6,856 nt of DNA from Flavobacteriales bacterium UBA2426 (GCA_002342985.1 DDRC01000165.1:6123-12978); one strand, 5' to 3'. Positions 1-5,311 are shown, counted from the first letter of the stretch. Translations and numbers: made by a program. Notes: a model not told the origin generated them from the letters alone.

Positions 1-753
1 GCGCATGCGCACGGCGTCCTCGAGCAGCTCCCGCAGCTGCGCCACCGGGTCGGGTGGGAGCGGGGTTCGGCGCGCGGCCTCAGGCAGGTCGTACCAGCGC
101 TCGCGTCGCGTGCCGGCGGCGGTTGCGCGCAGGAGCTCCCCCGGTTCCAGTTTCCGCACGCCCTTCAGGATGCTCCAGGGCGCCGGGATGTAGTGGTAGG
201 TGAAGTACTGCTGCAGGCTGTGCCGGTCCGGTTCGCCGCGCGCGCCCAGCGCCTTCAGGGCGCGCAGCTCACTGGCGAAGCGCAGCAGGCCGTCCTGCTC
301 GCTCCACCACAGGGGCTTCACGCCGAAGCGGTCGCGGGCCAGCAGCAGCTCGTCCTTCTCCGCATCGTGGATCGCCAGCGCGAAGAAGCCGTTGAGCTCG
401 TGCAGGAAGGCTTCGCCCTTCACGGCGAAGAGGCGCAGCACCACTTCGGTGTCGGTGCGGCTGCGGAAGGCGTGGCCGGCCGCCTCGAGCTGCGCGCGCA
501 GCTCCTGGAAGTTGAAGACCTCGCCGTTGAAGGCGATGGTGTAACGGCCGCCATCGTCGGTGAAGGGCTGGTGCCCCGCCGCGCTGGTGTCGATGATGCT
601 CAGGCGGCGATGGCCCAGCACGGCGTTCCCCTTGCGGTAGGTGCCTTCATCATCCGGGCCGCGATGCGCCAGGCAGGCCAGCGCTTCGCCGATGCGGTCA
701 TCGACCGGGGGCCGGCCGCTGCCGAGGTGGTATGAACCGGCGATGCCGCACAC
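1..753 (-). CDS. asnB: Asparagine synthase (glutamine-hydrolysing), N-terminal part, truncated by window edge
   Basis: Makes asparagine from aspartate, glutamine and ATP in the cytoplasm. The 251 codons visible cover the whole class II glutaminase (Ntn amidotransferase) domain. The start is GTG at 753, read as Met and followed at once by Cys2, the nucleophile in MCGIAG. No in-frame ATG lies upstream, and placing Cys directly after the start is required in this family. Other family motifs are HRGPDDEG (30-37), LGHRRLSIID (46-55), FNGEVFNF (75-82, substrate-binding Asn), RTDTEVVL (99-106) and RDRFGVKPL (140-148). The linker HYIPAPWSILKGVRKLEPG leads towards the ATP-dependent synthetase domain, which lies outside the window, so its SGGLDS-type motif cannot be checked. 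No Shine-Dalgarno is present. It lies 68 bp downstream of lpdA on the same strand, with a hairpin between. Another class II amidotransferase of the AsnB superfamily is possible but less likely. Confidence 0.93.
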   Translation of the reverse strand, partial: MCGIAGSYHLGSGRPPVDDRIGEALACLAHRGPDDEGTYRKGNAVLGHRRLSIIDTSAAGHQPFTDDGGRYTIAFNGEVFNFQELRAQLEAAGHAFRSRTDTEVVLRLFAVKGEAFLHELNGFFALAIHDAEKDELLLARDRFGVKPLWWSEQDGLLRFASELRALKALGARGEPDRHSLQQYFTYHYIPAPWSILKGVRKLEPGELLRATAAGTRRERWYDLPEAARRTPLPPDPVAQLRELLEDAVRMR

Positions 754-765
754 GAGAGGAAGGAT

Positions 766-810
766 GAAAGCGGAAAGCTGAAATCGGCCGCGTTTCAGCT
801 TTCCGCTTTC
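766..810. repeat. Perfect 18-bp inverted repeat (hairpin) between lpdA and asnB
   Basis: The arms 766-783 and 793-810 are perfect reverse complements around a 9-base loop (784-792) that itself contains cggccg. The hairpin sits 11 bp after the lpdA stop and 12 bp before the asnB GTG. A third, shorter copy of one arm (tttcagcttt, 814-823) overlaps the lpdA stop codon and could pair with the left arm instead. It could act as a terminator or mRNA-stabilising stem for lpdA, but no clear U-tract follows on the minus strand. It could also be a leader structure of asnB or a palindromic intergenic repeat. The hairpin is seen directly; its role is inferred. Confidence 0.75.
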
Positions 811-821
811 GTGTTTCAGCT

Positions 822-2210
822 TTACAGATGAATCACCTCGCCGTAGGCCGCTGCGGCCGCCTCCATGATCGCCTCGCTCATGGTGGGGTGCGGGTGCACA
901 GTCTTGATGATCTCGTGGCCCGTGGTCTCCAGCTTGCGGATGCTCACGCATTCGGCGATCATCTCCGTCACGTTCAGGCCCACCATGTGCGCGCCGAGCA
1001 GCTCGCCGTACTTGGCATCGAAGATCAGCTTCACGAAGCCGTCCGTGTTGCCCGCCGCCTTGGCCTTGCCGCTGGCGCTGTAAGGGAACTTGCCCACTTT
1101 GATGGCCAGGCCCTTCTCCTTGCACTGCTTCTCCGTGTAGCCCACGCTGGCCACTTCGGGGGAGCAGTAGGTGCAGCCGGGGATGTTGTTGTAGTCCAGC
1201 TTCTCCGGGTTATGCCCGGCGATCTTCTCCACGCAGATGATGCCCTCGGCGCTGGCCACGTGCGCCAGGGCCTGGCCGGGCGTGCAATCGCCGATGGCGT
1301 AGTAGCCGGGCATGTTGGTGGCGTAGAACTCGTCCACCTTGATCTTGCCCTTGTCGGTGACGATGCCCACCTCCTCCAGGCCGATGCCCTCGATGTTGGC
1401 CGCGATGCCCACCGCGCTGAGCACGATGTCGCACTCCACGGCCTTCTCGCCGGCGGCGCTCTTGATCGTCACCTTGCAGCCGTTGCCCTTGGTGTCCACT
1501 GCGGTCACCTCGCTGCCGGTCATCACCTCGATGCCCTGCTTCTTGAAGCTCCGTTCCAGCTGCTTGCTCACCTCCTCGTCCTCCACCGGGACGATGTTCG
1601 GCATGAACTCCACCAGGGTGACCTTGGTGCCGATGGCGTTGTAGAAGTAGGCGAACTCGCTGCCGATGGCACCGCTGCCCACCACCACCATGCTCTTGGG
1701 CTGCTCGGGCAGCACCATGGCCTCGCGGTAGCCGATGATCTTCTTGCCGTCCTGCTTCAAGGCGGGCAGTTCGCGGCTGCGGGCGCCGGTGGCGATGATG
1801 ATGTGCTTGCCCTCCACGGTGCTCTTCTTCCCGTCCGCGGCGGTGACCTCGATCTTCTTGCCCGGCAGCAGCTTGCCGGTGCCCATGATCACCTCGATCT
1901 TGTTCTTCTTCATCAGGAAGCCCACGCCCTTGCTGTTGCTGTCGGCCACCTCGCGGCTGCGCTTCACCATGCCGCCGAAGTCGGCCTTGGGCGCGCCCAC
2001 GGTGATGCCGTAGTCCTTGGCGTGGTTGATGTACTCGAACACGTTGGCGCTCTTCAGCAGGGCCTTGGTGGGGATGCAGCCCCAGTTGAGGCAGATGCCG
2101 CCGAGGGCCTCGCGTTCCACGATGGCGGTCTTCAGGCCCAGTTGGCTGGCGCGGATGGCGGCAACATAGCCTCCGGGGCCGCTGCCGAGGACGATGACGT
2201 CGTAGCTCAT
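822..2210 (-). CDS. lpdA: Dihydrolipoyl dehydrogenase (E3)
   Basis: FAD flavoenzyme that reoxidises dihydrolipoamide with NAD+ in the pyruvate, 2-oxoglutarate and branched-chain dehydrogenase complexes or the glycine cleavage system. At 462 aa it is complete and of usual length. The N-terminal FAD-binding GSGPGGYVAAIRA begins at residue 9. The redox disulfide is C40 and C45 in GGICLNWGCIPTKAL. The NAD-binding GSGAIGSEFA starts at 178. The second FAD motif, ATNMPGYYAIGDCT, is at 297-310. The C-terminal interface has the catalytic HPHPTMSE, with H441 and E446 forming the proton relay. The ATG at 2210 places the FAD motif at the expected distance. It lies 67 bp downstream of dapD on the same strand, and no E1 or E2 genes are next to it, so the sequence does not show which complex it serves. 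A 509-codon frame on the opposite strand is a composition shadow. Confidence 0.97.
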   Translation of the reverse strand: MSYDVIVLGSGPGGYVAAIRASQLGLKTAIVEREALGGICLNWGCIPTKALLKSANVFEYINHAKDYGITVGAPKADFGGMVKRSREVADSNSKGVGFLMKKNKIEVIMGTGKLLPGKKIEVTAADGKKSTVEGKHIIIATGARSRELPALKQDGKKIIGYREAMVLPEQPKSMVVVGSGAIGSEFAYFYNAIGTKVTLVEFMPNIVPVEDEEVSKQLERSFKKQGIEVMTGSEVTAVDTKGNGCKVTIKSAAGEKAVECDIVLSAVGIAANIEGIGLEEVGIVTDKGKIKVDEFYATNMPGYYAIGDCTPGQALAHVASAEGIICVEKIAGHNPEKLDYNNIPGCTYCSPEVASVGYTEKQCKEKGLAIKVGKFPYSASGKAKAAGNTDGFVKLIFDAKYGELLGAHMVGLNVTEMIAECVSIRKLETTGHEIIKTVHPHPTMSEAIMEAAAAAYGEVIHL

Positions 2211-2245
2211 GGTTCGTGTGGGGATGCCGGCTGGTGCCGGGGCGG

Positions 2246-2253
2246 CGAAGGTA
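2246..2253 (-). promoter_or_regulatory. Possible Bacteroidota -7 element for lpdA
   Basis: On the minus strand TACCTTCG matches the Bacteroidota -7 consensus TAnnTTTG at five of six fixed positions. It lies 35 bp before the lpdA ATG, in the 67-bp gap after dapD. No convincing -33 TTTG is seen. This is weak evidence for an own promoter; read-through from dapD is equally possible. Confidence 0.25.
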
Positions 2254-2277
2254 ACGGCAAGCCCGGAACGCGCCCCC

Positions 2278-3087
2278 TCACACGGCCACGCTGTGCTCGC
2301 GGAGAGCGTCGTTCAGCGAGGTCTTGCGGTCGGTGCTCTCCTTGCGCTGGCCGATGATCAGGGCGCAGGGCACGCCATAGTCGCCGGCCGGGAACCGCTT
2401 GGGCACGGTGCCCGGGATCACCACGCTGCGCGGCGGCACCACGCCCTTCATCTCCACGGGCGCGGGGCCGGTGACATCGATGATGCGGGTGCTGGCCGTG
2501 AGCACCACGTTGGCGCCGAGCACGGCCTCCTGGCACACGCGCACCCCCTCCACCACGATGGCGCGGGAACCGATGAAGCAGCCGTCCTCGACGATCACCG
2601 GGGCGGCCTGCACGGGCTCCAGCACCCCGCCGATGCCCACCCCGCCGCTCAGGTGCACATGCCTGCCGATCTGCGCGCAGCTGCCCACGGTGGCCCAGGT
2701 GTCCACCATGGTGCCCTCGTCCACGTAGGCACCGATGTTCACGTAGCTGGGCATGAGGATGGTGCCCGGCGCCAGGTAGCTGCCGTGGCGGGCGATGGCG
2801 TGCGGCACCACGCGCACCCCGAGCTGGGCGTAGCGCTTCTTCAGCGGGATCTTGTCGTGGAACTCGAAGGGCCCCACCTCCAGGGTGTGCATCTGCTTGA
2901 TGGGGAAGTACATGATCACGGCCTTCTTCACCCAGTCGTTCACGCGCCAGCCGCCCTGGCCGTCGGGCTCCGCCACGCGCAGCGCTCCGCGGTCCAATTC
3001 CTCCACCACGCGCTCGATGGCCATCACCACCTCCTGGTCGCGCAGCATGTCGCGGTTCTCCCAGGCCTTTTCGATCAATTCATGCAT
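2278..3087 (-). CDS. dapD: 2,3,4,5-tetrahydropyridine-2,6-dicarboxylate N-succinyltransferase
   Basis: Transfers succinyl from succinyl-CoA to tetrahydrodipicolinate in the succinylase branch of lysine and meso-diaminopimelate synthesis (cytoplasmic, trimeric). The ATG at 3087 gives 269 aa, close to the family's usual length, and begins MHELIEKAWENRD as family members do. An in-frame ATG at 3117 would add ten residues that look like promoter sequence, so it was not chosen. An N-terminal helical domain (1-100) precedes a left-handed beta-helix built of hexapeptide repeats. The central signature is MPSYVNIGAYVDEGTMVDTW (112-131), then GSCAQIGRHVHLSGGVGIGGVLEP (135-158) and EDGCFIGSRAIVVEG (167-181). 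The C-terminal part, GDYGVPCALIIGQR, is typical. It is divergent from ruvX with 68 bp between starts. The other lysine-pathway genes are not in the window. Confidence 0.96.
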   Translation of the reverse strand: MHELIEKAWENRDMLRDQEVVMAIERVVEELDRGALRVAEPDGQGGWRVNDWVKKAVIMYFPIKQMHTLEVGPFEFHDKIPLKKRYAQLGVRVVPHAIARHGSYLAPGTILMPSYVNIGAYVDEGTMVDTWATVGSCAQIGRHVHLSGGVGIGGVLEPVQAAPVIVEDGCFIGSRAIVVEGVRVCQEAVLGANVVLTASTRIIDVTGPAPVEMKGVVPPRSVVIPGTVPKRFPAGDYGVPCALIIGQRKESTDRKTSLNDALREHSVAV

Positions 3088-3091
3088 CCTG

Positions 3092-3099
3092 CAAAGATG
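3092..3099 (-). promoter_or_regulatory. Possible -7 element directly upstream of dapD
   Basis: CATCTTTG on the minus strand matches TAnnTTTG at five of six fixed positions and ends only four bases before the dapD ATG. If used, the mRNA would have almost no leader, which fits the missing Shine-Dalgarno. It supports the 3087 start over 3117. No -33 box was identified. Confidence 0.4.
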
Positions 3100-3150
3100 A
3101 AGGTCGATCGGCCGCATCCGGCGCTCCCCACGGCGGCGTGAGCGACCTTC
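3099..3150. promoter_or_regulatory. 8-bp inverted repeat in the dapD/ruvX divergent promoter region
   Basis: gaaggtcg (3099-3106) and cgaccttc (3143-3150) are perfect inverted copies 36 bp apart. Each therefore presents CGACCTTC in the same orientation shortly before its gene: 11 bases before dapD and 5 before ruvX. It could be a shared operator or part of two similar promoters. An 8-bp match in GC-rich DNA may also be chance. Confidence 0.3.
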
Positions 3151-3155
3151 GCGCC

Positions 3156-3566
3156 ATGGGACGCGTCATTGCCATCGACTTCGGGCTGAAGCGCACGGGG
3201 CTTGCCGTCACGGATCCGCTGCGCATCATCGCCACGGCGCTGGAAACGGTGGAGAGCCGGGCGCTGCTGCACTACCTCAAGGCCTATTGCGACAAGGAGG
3301 CCGTGGACGGCTTCGTGCTGGGCCTGCCCACCGGCCTCGATGGCAGCGATACGGATATCACCCCGAACGTCAGGCTGTTGGAGCAGGAGCTGAAGCGGCG
3401 CTTCCCGCAATGCTTCGTGGAGCTGGCGGACGAGCGCTTCACCAGCCGCATGGCGCAGCAGACGCTGATGGCCAGCGGGAAAGGCCGTATGGCGCGGCGT
3501 GAGAAAGGTCAGCTGGACCGCATCAGCGCCACCATCATCCTGCAGGGCTGGTTGGAGCGGCAATGA
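3156..3566 (+). CDS. ruvX: RuvX/YqgF family nuclease, copy 1
   Basis: RNase H-fold protein of the YqgF family, annotated as putative pre-16S rRNA nuclease or Holliday junction resolvase. The ATG at 3156 gives 136 aa, the normal family size, and starts MGRVIAIDFG. An in-frame GTG at 3138 is less likely because it adds six residues before the conserved first strand. Acidic residues expected at the active site are present: D8 in AIDFG, the acidic pair in ADERFTS (91-97) and D121 in LDRISATIIL. VLGLPTGLDGS (54-64) matches the usual GLP region. Bases 3168-3361 are identical to the second copy at 4824-5017. The 3' half has diverged in codons and, at residues 74-92, in amino acids. Its 3' half uses slightly more A/T-ending codons (gggaaaggccgt) than copy 2, hinting at a different origin. 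It is followed by non-coding and element DNA rather than by a gene. Confidence 0.92.
   Translation: MGRVIAIDFGLKRTGLAVTDPLRIIATALETVESRALLHYLKAYCDKEAVDGFVLGLPTGLDGSDTDITPNVRLLEQELKRRFPQCFVELADERFTSRMAQQTLMASGKGRMARREKGQLDRISATIILQGWLERQ
3168..3361 (+). repeat. 194-bp direct repeat, copy A (5' part of ruvX 1)
   Basis: Every base matches 4824-5017 at a constant offset of 1656. Identity starts at the Ile codon of (V/I)IAIDFG and ends at the first mismatch, 3362 (c) against 5018 (t). Just beyond that, the two ruvX copies become clearly different. Sharp boundaries on both sides point to a recent copying event or gene conversion, or to an assembly join. Confidence 0.97.
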
Positions 3567-3762
3567 GCCGCAAGCGCGCTGCGGCGGGCCATGCGGGGCG
3601 CAGCTCCAACCCCTGGAATGGCATGGTGCGTTGAGCCGGCTCTCGGGACCCAAGTCGGTGGCGGGGCTGAGGCGGTCGGCGTTGATGCCCTTCAGCCGGT
3701 ATGCCATTCATCGGAACAAGCGCAGGGCGGAGATTCCGGGTGAGAGGGTCCGTAGAGCCTGT
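3567..3762. other. Non-coding stretch between ruvX copy 1 and the element remnant
   Basis: These 196 bp contain no credible gene. A 10-bp palindrome, gagccggctc, is at 3633-3642. A weak stem, gctgcg (3578-3583) with cgcagc (3599-3604), could follow ruvX as a poor terminator. None of the lon upstream sequence found after ruvX copy 2 occurs here, so the two ruvX genes do not share downstream flanks. Frames open on the minus strand here are unrelated to known families as far as I can tell. Confidence 0.5.
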
Positions 3763-3812
3763 CGTCCTTGCAGGGTCTTCGCCGAAGGTTGCCATGTCCC
3801 CTGCCTCCGCAC

Positions 3813-3854
3813 GGGTCTCGCCGCGCTAAGCCAGCGGGCGGGTGGGGCGGACCC
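3813..3854 (-). repeat. REP-like hairpin, inverted orientation (3' side of copy 2)
   Basis: Read on the minus strand it begins gggtccgcc and ends ggcgagaccc, then gtgcggagg. That is the same layout as the hairpins at 4007-4048 and 4708-4750 read on the plus strand. The outer stem gggtc/gaccc is conserved and an inner agcg/cgct stem surrounds a short loop. The inverted placement makes a head-to-head pair with the 5' hairpin, as REP sequences often flank RAYT genes. Confidence 0.65.
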
Positions 3855-3910
3855 TGCGGCACCGTCCTCATCGAATGCAGGGTTCACCATGGCGCTCCTT
3901 TGCCGCCCGG

Positions 3911-3967
3911 TTATCCATGCTCCTGGTACGCATTCAGCGGCGCTTCGCGCTTGCGCCGCACTGACAT
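3911..3967 (-). pseudogene. RAYT remnant: N-terminus fused in frame to C-terminus
   Basis: The 18-codon frame reads MSVRRKREAPLNAYQEHG and stops at TAA. Its first eight residues match the start of the neighbouring transposase (MAVRRKRE). The rest matches the end of that transposase's core (REAPLDAY). The junction lies in a short cgcga sequence present at both ends of the intact gene (residues 7-8 and 175-176), so a 504-bp in-frame deletion by microhomology explains it. The remnant also shows the likely natural C-terminus, AYQEHG, which the full-length copy has lost. It has no HUH motif and no catalytic Tyr. Confidence 0.7.
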
Positions 3968-4668
3968 GAGGTGAAGTTAACCGGAGATCGCGGCTCCGAG
4001 GCCGCAGGGTCCGCCTTGCAGCGCGCACAACCACGCGCGGCGAGACCCATGCGGAGGTAGGCGTGGGTGGGGCGGCGATCACGGTGCGCTACGGAGATAG
4101 AGGAGACCCTGCGTAGGTATAGGTACGCATCCAACGGCGCCTCGCGGTTGCGGCCATCGGAATAGAAGGCGAAGCTGCTGTGCGGGTATTCCACGGCATC
4201 GTCACAGAGCCGCCATGCCTTGCTCACCGGATTCGCATGGATGTACTTGAGCTTCTTCTCGATCATGCGCGCATGGAAGAGCTCGATCAGGTCGGTGGAG
4301 GTCTCGAACACCCGGTGCTTCTGCCCACGGCCGGTGTCGGACTCACGCACGCCGGCTCGCAGACGCTCCAGCACATCCTCACGGCCAAGCTGCTTCAAGC
4401 GCTTCACGATCTCATAGGCCAGGAAGCGCTTGCCGTTTGCCAGCACGGTGTTGATGGCGCCGCCCTCTGGAACCCGGATGATGAAATGGACGTGGTTGGG
4501 CATGATCGCGTAGCCGAAGAACCGATAGCCCAGTCCGTAAGCGACGTGCATCCATTTGTACACGGCGTCGTAGGCGTCGGTGATCTTGATCAGCGGGATC
4601 CACTGATAGCAGGTAAACGTGCCGAAGTACACAGCGTGGTCCTTCTCGCGTTTGCGCCGCACGGCCAT
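3934..4668 (-). CDS. REP-associated tyrosine transposase (IS200-like Y1/HUH), with aberrant C-terminus
   Basis: Single-strand DNA transposase of the Y1_Tnp family, RAYT type. The ATG at 4668 gives 244 aa beginning MAVRRKREKDHAVYFGTFTC. The same ATG is kept in the deleted copy at 3967, whereas the in-frame ATG at 4731 lies in the loop of a hairpin, so 4668 was chosen. The core, residues 10-186, has the metal-binding HUH motif H59-V-H61 in GYAIMPNHVHFIIRVPEG. It also has NGKRFLAYEIVKRL (78-91), the probable catalytic Y142 in KLKYIHANPVSKAW, and the family signature DDAVEYPHSSFAFY (156-169). After EAPLDAY (176-182) the reading frame enters the 5' flank of element copy 2 and continues for about 60 residues rich in Arg, Ala and Cys with no family resemblance, stopping at 3936. 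The catalytic core appears intact; whether the tailed protein is active is unknown. Confidence 0.85.
   Translation of the reverse strand: MAVRRKREKDHAVYFGTFTCYQWIPLIKITDAYDAVYKWMHVAYGLGYRFFGYAIMPNHVHFIIRVPEGGAINTVLANGKRFLAYEIVKRLKQLGREDVLERLRAGVRESDTGRGQKHRVFETSTDLIELFHARMIEKKLKYIHANPVSKAWRLCDDAVEYPHSSFAFYSDGRNREAPLDAYLYLRRVSSISVAHRDRRPTHAYLRMGLAARGCARCKADPAASEPRSPVNFTSCQCGASAKRR
3945..4121 (-). repeat. Element 5' flank repeat, copy 2
   Basis: These 177 bp align with 4646-4823 at most positions, with small indels. They contain the first transposase codons, the upstream region, the REP-like hairpin and the terminal aggtata. The same DNA encodes the extra C-terminal tail of the full-length transposase in a different frame. 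Confidence 0.85.
4007..4048 (+). repeat. REP-like hairpin in the 5' flank of element copy 2
   Basis: Imperfect hairpin with outer stem gggtc/gaccc and inner gcgcgc/gcgcg stem around the loop acaaccac, followed by atgcggagg. It is homologous to 4708-4750. The loop differs between copies while both inner stems still pair, which suggests the fold is what matters. Confidence 0.6.
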
Positions 4669-4823
4669 GAGGTGAAGGTAGCCGGAGATTGCGGCTCCGG
4701 TCCCGCAGGGTCCGCCTCGCTCGCGCACCATTCACTGCGCGGCGAGACCCATGCGGAGGTTTTCGCGCGGGGGCGGCGATCACCGTGCGCTGACGATTCA
4801 TGAGGACACCCTGCCGAGGTATA
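4646..4823 (-). repeat. Element 5' flank repeat, copy 1
   Basis: Aligns with 3945-4121. It contains the first transposase codons, its presumed promoter region and the terminal aggtata that directly abuts the ruvX homology at 4824. No TAnnTTTG was recognised in either direction, so how the transposase or the adjoining ruvX is transcribed is not evident. Confidence 0.85.
4708..4750 (+). repeat. REP-like hairpin in the 5' flank of element copy 1
   Basis: Imperfect hairpin with outer stem gggtc/gaccc and inner cgcgca/tgcgcg stem around a loop of about eight bases, followed by atgcggagg. It lies about 40 bp upstream of the transposase start, as REP sequences do in RAYT loci. Confidence 0.6.
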
Positions 4824-5231
4824 ATTGCCATCGACTTCGGGCTGAAGCGCACGGGGCTTGCCGTCACGGATCCGCTGCGCATCATCGCCACGGCGCTGGA
4901 AACGGTGGAGAGCCGGGCGCTGCTGCACTACCTCAAGGCCTATTGCGACAAGGAGGCCGTGGACGGCTTCGTGCTGGGCCTGCCCACCGGCCTCGATGGC
5001 AGCGATACGGATATCACTCCGAATGTCAGGCAGTTTGCCGATGCGCTGCGCAGCGCCTTCCCGGGCTGCTTCCTCGACCTGGTGGATGAGCGCTTCACCA
5101 GCCGCATGGCGCAGCAGACCCTGCTGGCCAGCGGCAAGGGGCGCATGGCCCGGCGCGAGAAGGGGCAGCTGGACCGCATCAGCGCCACCATCCTCCTGCA
5201 GGGCTGGCTGGAGCGGCAGGGCCCGGGCTAG
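4800..5231 (+). CDS. ruvX: RuvX/YqgF family nuclease, copy 2, with element-derived N-terminus
   Basis: Second YqgF-family protein, 143 aa. From IAIDFG on it follows copy 1, with D12 in AIDFG, VDERFTS and LDRISATILL keeping the expected acidic residues. The authentic first codons (MGRV) are replaced: ATG at 4800 and the codons for MRTPCRG lie inside the mobile element terminus, which ends at 4823. Residues 11-75 are encoded by DNA identical to copy 1. Beyond that the proteins differ most at QFADALRSAFPGCFLDLV (about 78-95), and the C-terminus has an extra GPG. The 3' half has the strong G/C-ending codon preference of lon and lpdA, so it may be the resident 3' end. It precedes lon by 176 bp. 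Whether it is expressed depends on a promoter in or near the element, which I cannot identify. It may be a functional paralogue or a 5'-disrupted original. Confidence 0.82.
   Translation: MRTPCRGIIAIDFGLKRTGLAVTDPLRIIATALETVESRALLHYLKAYCDKEAVDGFVLGLPTGLDGSDTDITPNVRQFADALRSAFPGCFLDLVDERFTSRMAQQTLLASGKGRMARREKGQLDRISATILLQGWLERQGPG
4824..5017 (+). repeat. 194-bp direct repeat, copy B (5' part of ruvX 2)
   Basis: Identical to 3168-3361 base for base. It starts immediately after the element terminus aggtata (4817-4823), so the left edge of the duplicated block and the element end coincide. Confidence 0.97.
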
Positions 5232-5311
5232 CGACCGATGGCGCCGGCCGCCGGTGGCAGCGCCGTGCCTCTGTCCACTGCCCATCTGTCAGTCGCGTGC
5301 GAGCGGCATAG

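Larger units (their letters stand above)
3763..4121 (-). mobile_element. Internally deleted RAYT element (copy 2), non-autonomous
   Basis: On the minus strand this unit starts at 4121 with TATACCT, followed by a 153-base 5' flank, a mini-ORF fusing the two ends of the transposase gene (3967-3911) and a 3' flank. The 5' flank carries a REP-like hairpin (4007-4048) and the 3' flank one in the opposite orientation (3813-3854). The right boundary at 4121 is firm: the flank of the full-length copy ends in the same aggtata at 4823 and the sequences differ beyond it. The left boundary is tentative: near 3763-3780, ccttgcagggtcttc resembles the inverted terminus cctacgcagggtctcc. Its structure resembles a MITE-like derivative of the RAYT element beside it. 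Confidence 0.7.
4122..4823 (-). mobile_element. RAYT element copy 1, lacking its 3' end
   Basis: On the minus strand it begins at 4823 with TATACCT, runs through a 155-base flank with a REP-like hairpin and then the transposase gene. It is cut off at 4122 right after GCGTACC, where copy 2 begins. The expected end (CAGGAGCATGGATAA in copy 2) and the 3' hairpin are missing and are not found left of copy 2, so simple insertion of copy 2 into copy 1 does not explain the arrangement. The 5' boundary touches the second ruvX gene. Confidence 0.72.

Noticed and set aside
193..735. 180-codon plus-strand frame
   Set aside because: It is antisense to asnB, whose glutaminase motifs are unmistakable on the minus strand.
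828..2357. 509-codon open frame on the plus strand opposite lpdA and part of dapD
   Set aside because: It is antisense to two clear enzymes, is rich in His, Ala, Leu and Gly, and has no family motif; it arises from G/C-ending codons in the real genes.
3075..3707. Minus-strand frame opposite ruvX 1, with a similar one at 4590-5285 opposite ruvX 2
   Set aside because: The two look like a conserved protein pair only because the underlying ruvX DNA is duplicated; they show no motif and lie antisense to the real gene.
3708..4082. 124-codon minus-strand frame across element copy 2
   Set aside because: It crosses hairpins and flank sequence, is out of frame with the transposase remnant, and is Arg/Ala/Pro-rich with no recognisable domain.
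4669..4731. Longer transposase start at 4731
   Set aside because: This ATG lies in the variable hairpin loop and is not kept in the second element copy, whereas the ATG at 4668 is kept (3967).
3763..4823. CRISPR-like or phage-like repeat array
   Set aside because: The repeats are few, long and hairpin-forming, lack regular spacers, and are explained by two copies of a RAYT element.
4820..4825. tataat, a perfect sigma70-type -10 box at the element/ruvX junction
   Set aside because: Bacteroidota use a TAnnTTTG element, no -35 fits, and the hexamer arises by joining the element end to ruvX and lies inside the coding frame.
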